NCBI RefSeq assembly: GCF_003463065.1 | Contig: NZ_QSCM01000011.1 | Span: 1-64,000 of the forward strand | Origin: Blautia sp. OF03-15BH | GTDB lineage: Bacteria; Bacillota; Clostridia; Lachnospirales; Lachnospiraceae | Length of the DNA stretch: 64,000 bases | Reading direction: 5' to 3' | Part shown: one piece after another, positions 32,420-41,142 of the stretch | How positions within the stretch are numbered: position 1 is the stretch's first letter | Layout of the letters: the number at the start of each line of letters is the position of its first letter | The notes under the pieces: generated by a model | The model's database searches: none | What the model was told of the DNA's origin: nothing | The model's input: only the letters and a program-made list of their open reading frames with translations | Made by a program: the position numbers and the translations under genes

Positions 32420-33585
32420 GAGACCCTCTGACAAAAAAAGTAATGGATATCGCACCTTCCGGTATCCGGAAATTTTTTGATATTGTAAGTGAAATGGACA
32501 ATGTGATCTCTCTCGGTGTTGGAGAACCGGATTTTGATACGCCCTGGCACATCCGTGACGAGGGTATCTACAGTCTGGAGAAGGGCCGTACGTTCTATAC
32601 GTCTAATGCAGGCTTGAAAGAACTCCGTGAGGAGATCTGCCGTTATCTGAAACGCCGGTTTGCACTGGACTATGATCCGGTAACAGAGACACTGGTAACG
32701 GTGGGAGGCAGTGAGGCGATCGACCTTGCCATGCGTGTCATGCTGGATCCCGGAGATGAAGTCCTGATCCCGGAGCCCTGCTATGTTTCCTATGTCCCCT
32801 GTTGTACGCTGGCCGGAGGAAAGCCGCATATCATCGAGCTTCAGGCAAAAAACGAATTCCGGCTGACAAAAGAAGAGCTTCTGGAACACATCAATGAAAA
32901 GACAAAGATCCTGGTCCTGCCCTTCCCGAACAATCCCACCGGTGCCATTATGAGCCGGGAAGATCTGGAGGCGATTGCAGAAGTTGTAGAGGAAAAGGAT
33001 CTGTTTGTCCTTTCGGATGAGATTTATGCAGAGCTTACCTACGGCGGTAATCACGTTTCGTTTGCTTCCCTGCCGGGAATGAAGGAGCGGACCATTACCA
33101 TCAATGGTTTTTCCAAATCCCATGCCATGACGGGCTGGCGCCTGGGCTATGCCTGCGGTCCGGCAGCCATTATCCGGCAGATGACAAAGGTTCATCAGTT
33201 TGCCATTATGTGTGCACCGACAAACAGCCAGTATGCAGCTGTGGAGGCTCTCCGGAACGGTGATTCCGACGTGGAGGAGATGCGTCAGGCCTATAATGGC
33301 CGCCGCCGGTATCTGCTCCATGCGTTTGAAGAGATGGGACTTCCCTGTTTTGAACCCAAGGGTGCGTTTTATGTATTTCCATCCATTCAGAAATTCGGTA
33401 TTTCTTCTGATGAGTTTGCAGAACGTCTTCTCCGGGAAGAACGGCTGGCCGTCGTTCCCGGAACGGCTTTTGGAAGCTGTGGAGAAGGCTTCCTCCGGAT
33501 CTCCTATGCGTATTCCCTGGAAGATCTGAAAAAGGCGCTGGAGCGTCTGAAACACTTCATTGAGAAGCTGGAAGGGGGAAGATAA
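32416..33585 (+). CDS. Class I/II pyridoxal-phosphate aminotransferase
   Basis: 389 residues. Lys234 in SFSKSHAMTGWRLGYACG forms the PLP Schiff base; Asn in FPNNPTGA, Tyr/Asp in VLSDEIYAELTY and the C-terminal Arg in FLRISYA are the usual contacts. The family includes aspartate and aromatic aminotransferases; the amino acid used is not predictable. It is fused in an operon with an Lrp regulator (4-base overlap) and followed one base later by trmL. Confidence 0.92.
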   Translation: MRDPLTKKVMDIAPSGIRKFFDIVSEMDNVISLGVGEPDFDTPWHIRDEGIYSLEKGRTFYTSNAGLKELREEICRYLKRRFALDYDPVTETLVTVGGSEAIDLAMRVMLDPGDEVLIPEPCYVSYVPCCTLAGGKPHIIELQAKNEFRLTKEELLEHINEKTKILVLPFPNNPTGAIMSREDLEAIAEVVEEKDLFVLSDEIYAELTYGGNHVSFASLPGMKERTITINGFSKSHAMTGWRLGYACGPAAIIRQMTKVHQFAIMCAPTNSQYAAVEALRNGDSDVEEMRQAYNGRRRYLLHAFEEMGLPCFEPKGAFYVFPSIQKFGISSDEFAERLLREERLAVVPGTAFGSCGEGFLRISYAYSLEDLKKALERLKHFIEKLEGGR

Positions 33586-33586
33586 G

Positions 33587-34087
33587 ATGGCAAAACTGAA
33601 TATCGTTCTCCTGGAGCCGGAGATCCCCTCCAATACGGGAAATATCGGCCGGACCTGCGTGGCTACCGGGACCAGGCTGCATCTTATCGAACCTCTGGGC
33701 TTTCGCCTTACCGAGAAAAATCTGAAGCGTGCCGGAATGGATTACTGGAAGGATCTCGATGTGACGACCTACATCAATTATGAAGATTTTCTGGAAAAGA
33801 ATCCGGGAGCCAAGATCTATATGGCCACGACCAAAGCACCGCAGGTTTATACCGATGTTTCTTATGAGCCGGACTGTTATATCATGTTCGGCAAAGAAAG
33901 CGCCGGCATTCCGGAGGAGCTTCTTCTGGAAAATCAGGAACGGGCGGTTCGGATTCCGATGATCGGGAACATCCGTTCTCTGAACCTGGCCAATTCCGTG
34001 GCGGTTGTGCTTTATGAGGCTTTAAGACAGAATCATTTTGACCACATGCGTCTGGATGGTCATCTGACCAGATACGACTGGAAATAA
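33587..34087 (+). CDS. trmL: TrmL, tRNA (cytidine/uridine-34-2'-O)-methyltransferase
   Basis: SPOUT (trefoil-knot) methyltransferase that methylates the wobble ribose of tRNA-Leu. 166 residues, typical. ATG at 33587 follows GAAGGGGGA. Motifs: LEPEIPSNTGNIGRTC, YIMFGKESAGIPEELL and IPMIGNIRSLNLANSVAVVLYEALR, the knot region. Last gene of the AIRS-like/Lrp/aminotransferase operon and followed directly by a bidirectional terminator. Confidence 0.93.
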   Translation: MAKLNIVLLEPEIPSNTGNIGRTCVATGTRLHLIEPLGFRLTEKNLKRAGMDYWKDLDVTTYINYEDFLEKNPGAKIYMATTKAPQVYTDVSYEPDCYIMFGKESAGIPEELLLENQERAVRIPMIGNIRSLNLANSVAVVLYEALRQNHFDHMRLDGHLTRYDWK

Positions 34088-34138
34088 AAAAACGGCAGAA
34101 AACAGAAAGGATCAGACTTCTGTTTTCTGCCGTTTTTT
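34086..34138. terminator. Bidirectional terminator between trmL and the histidine kinase gene
   Basis: AAAAAACGGCAGAAAACAGAAG-type 5' arm pairs with CTTCTGTTTTCTGCCGTTTTTT, about 18 bp, A-run on one side and T-run on the other. Confidence 0.88.
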
Positions 34139-35552
34139 ATGAGGCACTCTGCAGCGTAAAGGTAAATTCGCTTCCGACGCCTTCGGTGCTTACTACATTG
34201 ATATTTTCGCCATGCGCCTGTATGATCTCTTTTACGATAGCAAGACCAAGACCGGTGCCCTTCTTGTCTTTTCCTCTGGAAAGATCTGTTTTATAAAAAC
34301 GGTCCCAGATCTTCGGCAGGGAATCCTGGGGGATCCCAAGGCCGGTATCCTTGATGGAAACAAAGACTTTCTCACGCTTCAGCAGGGTTTCCATGTAAAT
34401 GATGGAATGATCCGGACTGAATTTTATCGCATTGTCGATGAGATTATAAAGAACCTGCTGGATCTTTTCCTTATCTGCATGGACCGGAAGGCAGGGCTCG
34501 TCAAAAAGAAGCGAAAAACGGATTCCACGGGCATTGCAGCGGCCTTCAAAGGTTTCCAGAGTCTTTCGGATGACCTCGTTGATATCAAAATCGCTCATCT
34601 CCATCAGATATCCGTTGTCATCAAAGGTGTTCAGTGTGAGAAGGCCTTTTGTGAGCTTTTCCAGGCGCTCTGTTTCGGAAAGGACGATGTTCAGGTAGCG
34701 GTCCTGCATCTCCACCGGGATCGTTCCGTCCAGAATGGCTTCCACATAGCCTTTGATGGAAGTGAGAGGGGAACGGAAATCGTGAGAAATGTTGGAAATG
34801 AACTTTCTCTGGTTTTCGCCTCCTTTTCCGGCCTGTCCGGCGAGAACCTGGAGACTGGCACCAAGATATTCCAGCTCATCGGCCGGTTCTTTGATGAATC
34901 TGTAATCCAGATTTCCGGCGGCATATTCTTCGGCGGCATAGATGAGCCGGTCCAGCGGACGGCTGACAAGAAACCAGAAGCCGAGAACCAGGATCAGCGA
35001 AAGACCCAGGATCGCAAGAAGAATAAGGTAGGAAATATTCAGGATGGAATTACATTCCCGTTCGATCTTTGAGAGATAGCAGTGGATGATGAGATAGCCC
35101 TTTACGGTGTCACCGGAGGTGACCGGGCTGCCTACACTCAGGACATCACTGGAATAATAGCCGAAAAAGGTGCCGATCTGGTAGTAGCTGCCTGTAAACG
35201 CTTCCGAATCCATTTCCGGAAGCGTTTTCGGATCATCGGTCTCTTCAAAAGGCCGGGAGGTGTCGATCAGGATATTTCCGGAGATGTCCGTCAGCCAGAT
35301 GGTGGAATTCTGGTAAGCTGCCGCGGAAGAAAGAAAATGATAGAGATCATCCCGGGAGCTTAAGGACTTCATATAAGACTGGATCAGAGAGCCGGAGGCG
35401 ATCCGGCTGGCATCCTGATAGAGACCGTCCGCGACGCTTTTTGTCACATATTTTCTGGCAAGAGACATACCGAAGGTGGAAACGGTAAGAAAACTCAGCA
35501 GGGCAAACAGAGCGTAAAGGATGGCAAATTTTACCCGGAGGCGTTTTTTCAT
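34137..35552 (-). CDS. Membrane sensor histidine kinase (HisKA type)
   Basis: About 471 residues, minus strand. Start at 35552 overlaps the regulator stop by 4 bases (ATGA) and has AGGTGAAA upstream; the frame continues further but that lies within the regulator. Membrane segments at ~8-28 and ~170-192 enclose an extracellular sensor; HAMP follows (SRPLDRLIYAAEEYAAGNLDYRF), then HisKA with His257 in NISHDFRSPLTSIKGY, and HATPase with DNAIKFSP, DTGLGIP and KGTGLGLAIVKEI. Partner of the OmpR-type regulator. Stimulus unknown; the group resembles cell-envelope stress kinases. Confidence 0.92.
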   Translation of the reverse strand: MKKRLRVKFAILYALFALLSFLTVSTFGMSLARKYVTKSVADGLYQDASRIASGSLIQSYMKSLSSRDDLYHFLSSAAAYQNSTIWLTDISGNILIDTSRPFEETDDPKTLPEMDSEAFTGSYYQIGTFFGYYSSDVLSVGSPVTSGDTVKGYLIIHCYLSKIERECNSILNISYLILLAILGLSLILVLGFWFLVSRPLDRLIYAAEEYAAGNLDYRFIKEPADELEYLGASLQVLAGQAGKGGENQRKFISNISHDFRSPLTSIKGYVEAILDGTIPVEMQDRYLNIVLSETERLEKLTKGLLTLNTFDDNGYLMEMSDFDINEVIRKTLETFEGRCNARGIRFSLLFDEPCLPVHADKEKIQQVLYNLIDNAIKFSPDHSIIYMETLLKREKVFVSIKDTGLGIPQDSLPKIWDRFYKTDLSRGKDKKGTGLGLAIVKEIIQAHGENINVVSTEGVGSEFTFTLQSAS

Positions 35553-36253
35553 GGATGTTTCACCTCGAATTTGTAGCCGATGCCCCAGACAGTGGAGATG
35601 GACCATTCCTCATGATCCTTGATCTTTTCACGGAGCCGTTTGATATGGACATCTACGGTACGGGTATCGCCCATATATTCATAGCCCCAGATGTGATCCA
35701 GCAGCTGTTCCCTGGTGAAAACCTGATTGGGAGAAGCTGCAAGAAAATAGAGAAGCTCCAGTTCTTTTGGGGGCATGTCAATGGTTTTGCCGCGGTAGAT
35801 CACAGAATAGTTGGTCTGATTGACAATGAGATCCGGATATTCCACAATTTTTCCTTTGGGCTTGTCTGTTCCGTTTTTGTCCGGCTGAAAACGGCGCAGC
35901 ACTGCTTTGACCCGGGCCACCAGCTCCTTGGAGTCAAAAGGTTTGATGATATAGTCGTCTGCACCAAGTTCCAGTCCAAGGACCTTATCAAAGATTTCAC
36001 CCTTGGCAGAGAGCATGATGATGGGGACGTTGGATCGCTGACGGATCTCCCGGCAGACCTGATAACCATCCATACCTGGCAGCATCAGATCCAGGAGAAT
36101 CAGATTCGGAGCGAACGAATCAAAGCTTCGAAGAGCGGCCTCGCCGTCGCCCACGATCCGGGTATCAAAACATTCTTTGTTGAGATAGAGGGCGATGAGC
36201 TCTGCAATATTGCTGTCATCGTCCACGATCATGATTTTCTGTTTTGCAGCCAT
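35549..36253 (-). CDS. OmpR/PhoB-family response regulator
   Basis: 234 residues. Receiver domain with IVDDDSN and phospho-acceptor Asp55 (LILLDLMLPGMDG), Lys in IKPFDSKEL; C-terminal winged helix (PPKELELLYFLAASPNQVFTREQLLDHIWG ... TVDVHIKRLREK), split here from the full motif. GAGGCAC lies before the ATG. It lies 29 bases downstream of mutS2 in the same direction, so mutS2, regulator and kinase probably form one minus-strand operon. Confidence 0.93.
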   Translation of the reverse strand: MAAKQKIMIVDDDSNIAELIALYLNKECFDTRIVGDGEAALRSFDSFAPNLILLDLMLPGMDGYQVCREIRQRSNVPIIMLSAKGEIFDKVLGLELGADDYIIKPFDSKELVARVKAVLRRFQPDKNGTDKPKGKIVEYPDLIVNQTNYSVIYRGKTIDMPPKELELLYFLAASPNQVFTREQLLDHIWGYEYMGDTRTVDVHIKRLREKIKDHEEWSISTVWGIGYKFEVKHP

Positions 36254-36282
36254 GTTTTGTGCCTCGCTTTCCTGAACAGTTA

Positions 36283-38664
36283 CTATTTTTTAAAGGTTAC
36301 GATGGTAACGCCTGCGTCTCCCTCGCCGAACTCACCCAGATGATATTCCTCCACAATCTTGCAGCGGCGCAGGTAGTTGTGTACGGCTTTTCTGAGCGCA
36401 CCGGTTCCTTTCCCGTGAACAATGCGGACAGAGGGAAGGTGGGCAATATAAGCGTCATCCAGATATTTATCCAGTTCGGAAACGGCTTCGTCTGAGGTTT
36501 TTCCGAGGAGATTCAGCTCAATGCCGACAGAAGCAGACTTGGACATTTTAATCTTTCCGCTTCCGGTACGGTTGAAGCTGGGGGCTGTGATCACCGGTTC
36601 GTCAATGCGTTCCAGATCACGCAGATTGACCTGTGACCGGAGAATACCCATCTGTACGAAAAGATTTCCTTTGGCATCCGGCAGGGTGCTGACGGTTCCT
36701 TTGAGGTTCAGGCTCAGGACTTTTACACTGTCACCCACACGGAGTTCTTTGGGATTGATGGTCTTTTTCGCTTTGGCAGGAGCTTTTTTCGCCATGTTTT
36801 TCTCTGTGGCATTCATTTTTTCGCGGAGACGGGTCCGTTCCCGTTCCATGTCGCTGATGGAAACGCCGGCGGCTTTGCCGTATTTATTGAAATTCTTGAT
36901 CGTTTCATCTGCATATTCTTTGGCTTCCCGCAGGATGGCATGGGCTTTTTCATTGGCTTCGGCGAGGATCCGCTCTCTGGAAGAATCCAGACGTTCCTGT
37001 TTCTGCTCCAGCTGGGCCTTGAGGGAAGCTGCTTCGGCTTTGTAACGGGCCAGCTCTTCCTGTTCTTTTTCAATGGTGATCCGGCTGTGTTCCAGATCGC
37101 TTAAAAGATCCTCAAAGCTTTCATCCTGTTCACTGATCCGGCTCTTTGCATCCTCGATGATATGCTCCGGCAGACCGAGTTTTCCGGAGATGGCAAAGGC
37201 ATTACTCTTTCCGGGAACGCCGATGAGGAGGCGGTACGTGGGACGTAAGGTCTCCAGGCTGAATTCACAGCAGCCGTTTTCCACACCGGGAGTGGTGAGA
37301 GCAAAGACTTTTAACTCACTGTAATGGGTGGTAGCCATAGTACAGGTTCCCCGGCTGTGAAGCTCGTTTAAAATGGCAATGGCAAGAGCCGCTCCCTCTG
37401 TAGGGTCGGTACCGGCGCCGAGCTCATCAAAAAGCACCAGAGAACGGTCTGTCGCTTCCTTCAGGATAGACACAGTATGTGTCATATGGGAAGAGAAGGT
37501 ACTCAAGGACTGCTCAATGCTCTGTTCATCTCCGATATCAGCAAAGACCTCATCAAAAACAGAGAGCTCGGAATGGTCAAAAGCAGGGATGTGAAGACCG
37601 GCCTGTCCCATAAGTGTGAAGAGGCCGACGGTTTTTAAGGAAACGGTCTTACCACCGGTATTGGGACCAGTGATGACCAGCAGCCGGAAGTCTTTTCCCA
37701 TCCAGATATCAATGGGAACCACATTCTTTTTATCCAGCAGAGGGTGGCGGCCTTTTTTGATGTTGATATGGCCTTTCTCATTAAAAACGGGTTCCGTTCC
37801 ATTATAGGATTTACTCAGCATGGCCCGGGCGAAAATGAAATCCAGGCGGGTCAGGATCCGGAAGTTGTCTGCGATATTTTCATTTTCTGCGGCAGCAGCG
37901 TTGCTGAGCTCTGCAAGGACCGCTTCAATGGCTTTCTGTTCCTGAAGCTCCAGTTCCCGCAGCTCATTGTTGAGTTTGACAATGGCCATGGGCTCAATGA
38001 AAAGAGTAGAGCCGGTAGAGGACTGGTCATGGATCATGCCTGGTACCTGACCTTTGTATTCTGCTTTGACCGGAACGCAGTAGCGGCCGTTTCTCATAGT
38101 GATCACGGCATCCTGAAGATAGCTTCTCGAGGAACCGTTGACCAGAGAGGCCAGCTGTGTGTGGACGCGGTCGTTGGTCTGGCGGATGGAGCGGCGGATC
38201 CTGGAAAGAGCCGGGCTTGCATCAGCTGCGATTTCATCTTCGGACAGGATACAGCGGTAGATCTCATTGTAGAGACCGGACAGCGGCTGAAGATTGTCAA
38301 ACATATCATCCAGGGAATCTTTTTCACGGTCGGAATTCTCCAGCCGGCCAAAAGATTTCACCCGTGAGGTAGTCTCCAGAAGCTTCGCAATCCGAAGAAG
38401 TTCCAGTGTGCTTAAGGATCCGCCAATCTCCAGGCGCTTCAGAGAGCCGCGGACATCCTGGACGCCGGAAAAAGAGATGCTTCCCCGCTGATAGATGCGG
38501 CTTAAGGCATCAGAGGTCTGTTTCTGGGCTGCTTCAATCTCCGTAATATCGGAAGACGGCTTTAAATTCCGGCAGAGCTCTTTTCCAATGGAAGAGCCGG
38601 CCAGTTCTGTGAGCCGGTCGATGATCTTTGTATATTCCAGGGTTCGTAATGCTTTTTCGTTCAT
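36283..38664 (-). CDS. mutS2: MutS2, ribosome-collision/recombination ATPase with Smr endonuclease domain
   Basis: About 793 residues, full length. Start at 38664 follows GGAGA; the frame reaches 38712 but without a site. Core MutS-type ATPase with Walker A GPNTGGKTVSLKT, Walker B LVLFDELGAGTDPTEGAA and ATTHYSELK; long coiled coil (~510-630, FEDLLSDLEHSRITIEKEQEEL); C-terminal Smr domain (VGIELNLLGKTSDEAVSELDKYL, VRIVHGKGTGALRKAV). MutS2 limits homologous recombination in some bacteria and rescues collided ribosomes in Bacillus. It lacks the mismatch-recognition domain of MutS1. The stop codon lies next to a CTGAACAGTTAC segment resembling the end of the MITE-like repeat. Confidence 0.95.
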   Translation of the reverse strand: MNEKALRTLEYTKIIDRLTELAGSSIGKELCRNLKPSSDITEIEAAQKQTSDALSRIYQRGSISFSGVQDVRGSLKRLEIGGSLSTLELLRIAKLLETTSRVKSFGRLENSDREKDSLDDMFDNLQPLSGLYNEIYRCILSEDEIAADASPALSRIRRSIRQTNDRVHTQLASLVNGSSRSYLQDAVITMRNGRYCVPVKAEYKGQVPGMIHDQSSTGSTLFIEPMAIVKLNNELRELELQEQKAIEAVLAELSNAAAAENENIADNFRILTRLDFIFARAMLSKSYNGTEPVFNEKGHINIKKGRHPLLDKKNVVPIDIWMGKDFRLLVITGPNTGGKTVSLKTVGLFTLMGQAGLHIPAFDHSELSVFDEVFADIGDEQSIEQSLSTFSSHMTHTVSILKEATDRSLVLFDELGAGTDPTEGAALAIAILNELHSRGTCTMATTHYSELKVFALTTPGVENGCCEFSLETLRPTYRLLIGVPGKSNAFAISGKLGLPEHIIEDAKSRISEQDESFEDLLSDLEHSRITIEKEQEELARYKAEAASLKAQLEQKQERLDSSRERILAEANEKAHAILREAKEYADETIKNFNKYGKAAGVSISDMERERTRLREKMNATEKNMAKKAPAKAKKTINPKELRVGDSVKVLSLNLKGTVSTLPDAKGNLFVQMGILRSQVNLRDLERIDEPVITAPSFNRTGSGKIKMSKSASVGIELNLLGKTSDEAVSELDKYLDDAYIAHLPSVRIVHGKGTGALRKAVHNYLRRCKIVEEYHLGEFGEGDAGVTIVTFKK

Positions 38665-38688
38665 GATAAATCTCCATTCTGAAAACTG

Positions 38689-38808
38689 GTAACGATTCAA
38701 AATCCATCTCAACGGCTGTCCGCCAAATAGATTTTCGGCAAAAAGTGTTCATTCATGCAAGGATGCTTACAATTCCTGCCGGAAATCTGCCAGGTTCTGA
38801 ATAGTTAC
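38689..38808. repeat. MITE-like palindromic repeat, copy 2
   Basis: Starts GTAACGATTCAAAATCCA and ends GGTTCTGAATAGTTAC, diverged forms of the ends of the 14400-14541 element; both share CCGCCAAATA inside. The interior holds AGATTTTCGGCA / TGCCGGAAATCT. It fills most of the space between divergent mutS2 and the HtrA-like gene; the rest (38809-38945) should hold the latter's promoter, for which I see no clear boxes. Confidence 0.65.
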
Positions 38809-38945
38809 AAAAAAAATAACAGGAAGTTATCTTCATTCTATCCTATATTCCCCGGATTGCAAAGAACAAATTCATAAAATGTTCATATCTTTCTGGTAAA
38901 CTATTTACGAAATGTGCGCTGACTTTTGACGGAGGACTTGTAAAT

Positions 38946-40163
38946 ATGTCAGAAGATGAAAAGAAAAAAGATGTTTTTATCCAGGAACAGATTAGAAAAA
39001 AACCTTTCTACAGGCGAAAATGCTTTCAGCGGACCGTGCGGGGAACTGTAGCCATTGTGCTTTTAGGTGTTTCTGCCGGAGGAACTTTTGCGTTTGTTCA
39101 GCCTTTGGCATTGCAATATAGAAAGGAAAAGGATAAAATGGTCGTTGTTAGCAGTGAAACAGAAAGAGAGACTGCCGCTGCAGAAAAAGTGACGGAAACA
39201 GCGGCCCGGGAAGAGGATCTCAGTAATTATGAGCAAGTTTATATAAAAATGGCGGCCGCCGCAGATGAAACAAAAAAATCCATTGTTACGCTTACGGGAG
39301 TCACCAGTGAACTGGATCTTTTTAACGACATCAGAGAGAGCAGCCGCAGTGTGGCAGGTGTCATTATCAGTAAGACAGACAAGGACCTTCTGATCCTCAC
39401 AGAGAAGGATACCATTGACGATACAGACAGCATCAAGGTTACCTTTGAAGATGGAACTCTGGCGGATGGCTGGATCCAGGATTCGGATGAGATTTCCGAT
39501 TTGGCTGTGGTGAAGGTTTTTTCCAAAGACCTCAGTGAAGAAACGACTGCTTATGTGGAAGCGGCAAATTTTGTGGATTCCGGAGAAACGAAGATCGGGG
39601 ATCCCATCATAGCCCTGAGTGTCGGCTATGTTTCTTTTGGCATGGTAACGTCACAGCCCTATCTTTCTCTCTGTGATGGCAGTTATCGGCGGATCAATAC
39701 GGATATCATCGGAAAAAATGAAGACGGCGGTGTCCTTATCAATCTGGAAGGACAGATCATAGGTGTTCTGGGTCCTGATATAAAAGAAGGAGATTCTTCT
39801 ACTTTAAATGGAGTGGAGATTCTGGAGATCGGAAATCTGGTCAATGCTCTTGCAAATAAGACTACCCTTCCTTATCTTGGGATCACCGGAAAAAATGTGA
39901 CAGATGCTCTGGCAAAAGAGCTTGGTATGCCGAAAGGCATCATTGTCATGCAGACGGAGGAGGGTTCGCCTGCCATGAAAAACGGGATTCAGCCAACCGA
40001 TGTGATCACTGCGCTTGACGACAGCTCCGTGGAAAGTGTGCAGGATTATATGAATATCCTGCGGAAGAAAAAGCCGGGAGATACCATTTCTGTAAATCTC
40101 TGGCGGAAATGGAAAAATGATTACAAAGAGACAAAGATAACTATCACACTGGCAAAACGCTGA
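38946..40163 (+). CDS. HtrA-like membrane-anchored PDZ protein, protease triad apparently lost
   Basis: 405 residues: one membrane segment (~32-52), a trypsin-fold region (~95-305) and a C-terminal PDZ domain (~310-400, LPYLGITGKNVTDALAKELG ... GIQPTDVITALDDSSV). The fold marks of DegP/HtrA are there (VTLTGVTSELDLF, SDLAVVKV with the Asp, LVNALAN), but where active enzymes have a His, it reads LLILTEKDTID, and where they have GNSGGPL it reads KNEDGGVLINLEG, with Asp in place of the nucleophile Ser. It is therefore probably a non-proteolytic chaperone or scaffold. GGAGGA lies before the ATG; yhaM follows 31 bases downstream. Confidence 0.82.
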   Translation: MSEDEKKKDVFIQEQIRKKPFYRRKCFQRTVRGTVAIVLLGVSAGGTFAFVQPLALQYRKEKDKMVVVSSETERETAAAEKVTETAAREEDLSNYEQVYIKMAAAADETKKSIVTLTGVTSELDLFNDIRESSRSVAGVIISKTDKDLLILTEKDTIDDTDSIKVTFEDGTLADGWIQDSDEISDLAVVKVFSKDLSEETTAYVEAANFVDSGETKIGDPIIALSVGYVSFGMVTSQPYLSLCDGSYRRINTDIIGKNEDGGVLINLEGQIIGVLGPDIKEGDSSTLNGVEILEIGNLVNALANKTTLPYLGITGKNVTDALAKELGMPKGIIVMQTEEGSPAMKNGIQPTDVITALDDSSVESVQDYMNILRKKKPGDTISVNLWRKWKNDYKETKITITLAKR

Positions 40164-40194
40164 GAGACAGCGTGTTGTATAGAAAGGAAAAAGA

Positions 40195-41142
40195 ATGAAG
40201 TATATTGAAACACTGCGGGAAGGTGAAAAGTTAGGAGATATTTATCTCTGTAAATCCAGACAGTCCGCCCTTACCAAAAGCGGAAAAGCCTATGAAAATG
40301 TGATTCTTCAGGATAAGACAGGCACACTGGATGCCAAGATCTGGGATCCGGGTTCTCCGGGAATCGGCGACTTTGATGCTCTGGATTACGTCTATGTGGT
40401 GGGAGATGTGACAAGCTTTCAAGGTTCCCTGCAGCTCTCTATCAAACGGGCGACCCGTGCGGACGAGGGAGAGTATGATCCATCAGACTATCTTCCTATG
40501 AGCCGGAAAAATATCGATGAGATGTATCAGGAATTAATGAAATATATGAAAAAAATCAAAAATCCGTTTCTTCTGAAGCTGGCTGAGAGCTTTTTCGTGG
40601 AAAATGAAGCGTTTATCCGCCTTTTTAAAAACCATTCCGCGGCAAAAAGTGTACATCATGGCTTTGTGGGAGGCCTTCTGGAGCATACCTTGAGCGTAGT
40701 GAAGCTCTGTGATTTTTATGCGGATCAGTATGATTATCTGAACCGTGATCTTCTGATCACGGCAGCCATGTTCCATGACATCGGAAAGACCAAAGAGCTT
40801 TCTGCTTTTCCGGCCAATGACTATACGGATGACGGACAGCTTTTAGGCCATATCGTGATCGGCGTGGAACTGGTTGGCCTCGGGATCCGCCGGATCCCGG
40901 ATTTCCCGAAACGTCTTGCCAGTGAGCTCAAACATTGTATCGTGGCACATCACGGGGAACTGGAGTATGGTTCGCCGAAGAAACCGGCACTGGCAGAGGC
41001 AGCAGCACTGAATTTTGCGGACAATACGGATGCACGGATGGAAACTTTCCGTGAGATCCTCATGGGGACTGCCACTACAGATGAGTGGCTGGGATACAAT
41101 CGTTTTGTAGACTCCAATGTGAGGAGGACCACAGAATTTTGA
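40195..41142 (+). CDS. yhaM: YhaM-type 3'-5' exoribonuclease (OB-fold plus HD domain)
   Basis: 315 residues. N-terminal OB fold (~10-100: GKAYENVILQDKTGTLDAKIWDP) binds nucleic acid; HD domain (~155-285) has HHGFVGGLLEHTLSVV, AMFHDIGKTKEL and HCIVAHHGELEYGSPK with the metal-binding His and Asp residues. In Bacillus the enzyme trims RNA 3' ends and attacks ssDNA. GAAAGGAAAAAG lies before the ATG. Its stop overlaps the proposed TTG start of rlmD. Confidence 0.9.
   Translation: MKYIETLREGEKLGDIYLCKSRQSALTKSGKAYENVILQDKTGTLDAKIWDPGSPGIGDFDALDYVYVVGDVTSFQGSLQLSIKRATRADEGEYDPSDYLPMSRKNIDEMYQELMKYMKKIKNPFLLKLAESFFVENEAFIRLFKNHSAAKSVHHGFVGGLLEHTLSVVKLCDFYADQYDYLNRDLLITAAMFHDIGKTKELSAFPANDYTDDGQLLGHIVIGVELVGLGIRRIPDFPKRLASELKHCIVAHHGELEYGSPKKPALAEAAALNFADNTDARMETFREILMGTATTDEWLGYNRFVDSNVRRTTEF

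Noticed and set aside
32335..33633. 432-codon minus-strand open frame across the aminotransferase gene
   Set aside because: Antisense shadow of a conserved gene, composition typical of reverse-strand reading.
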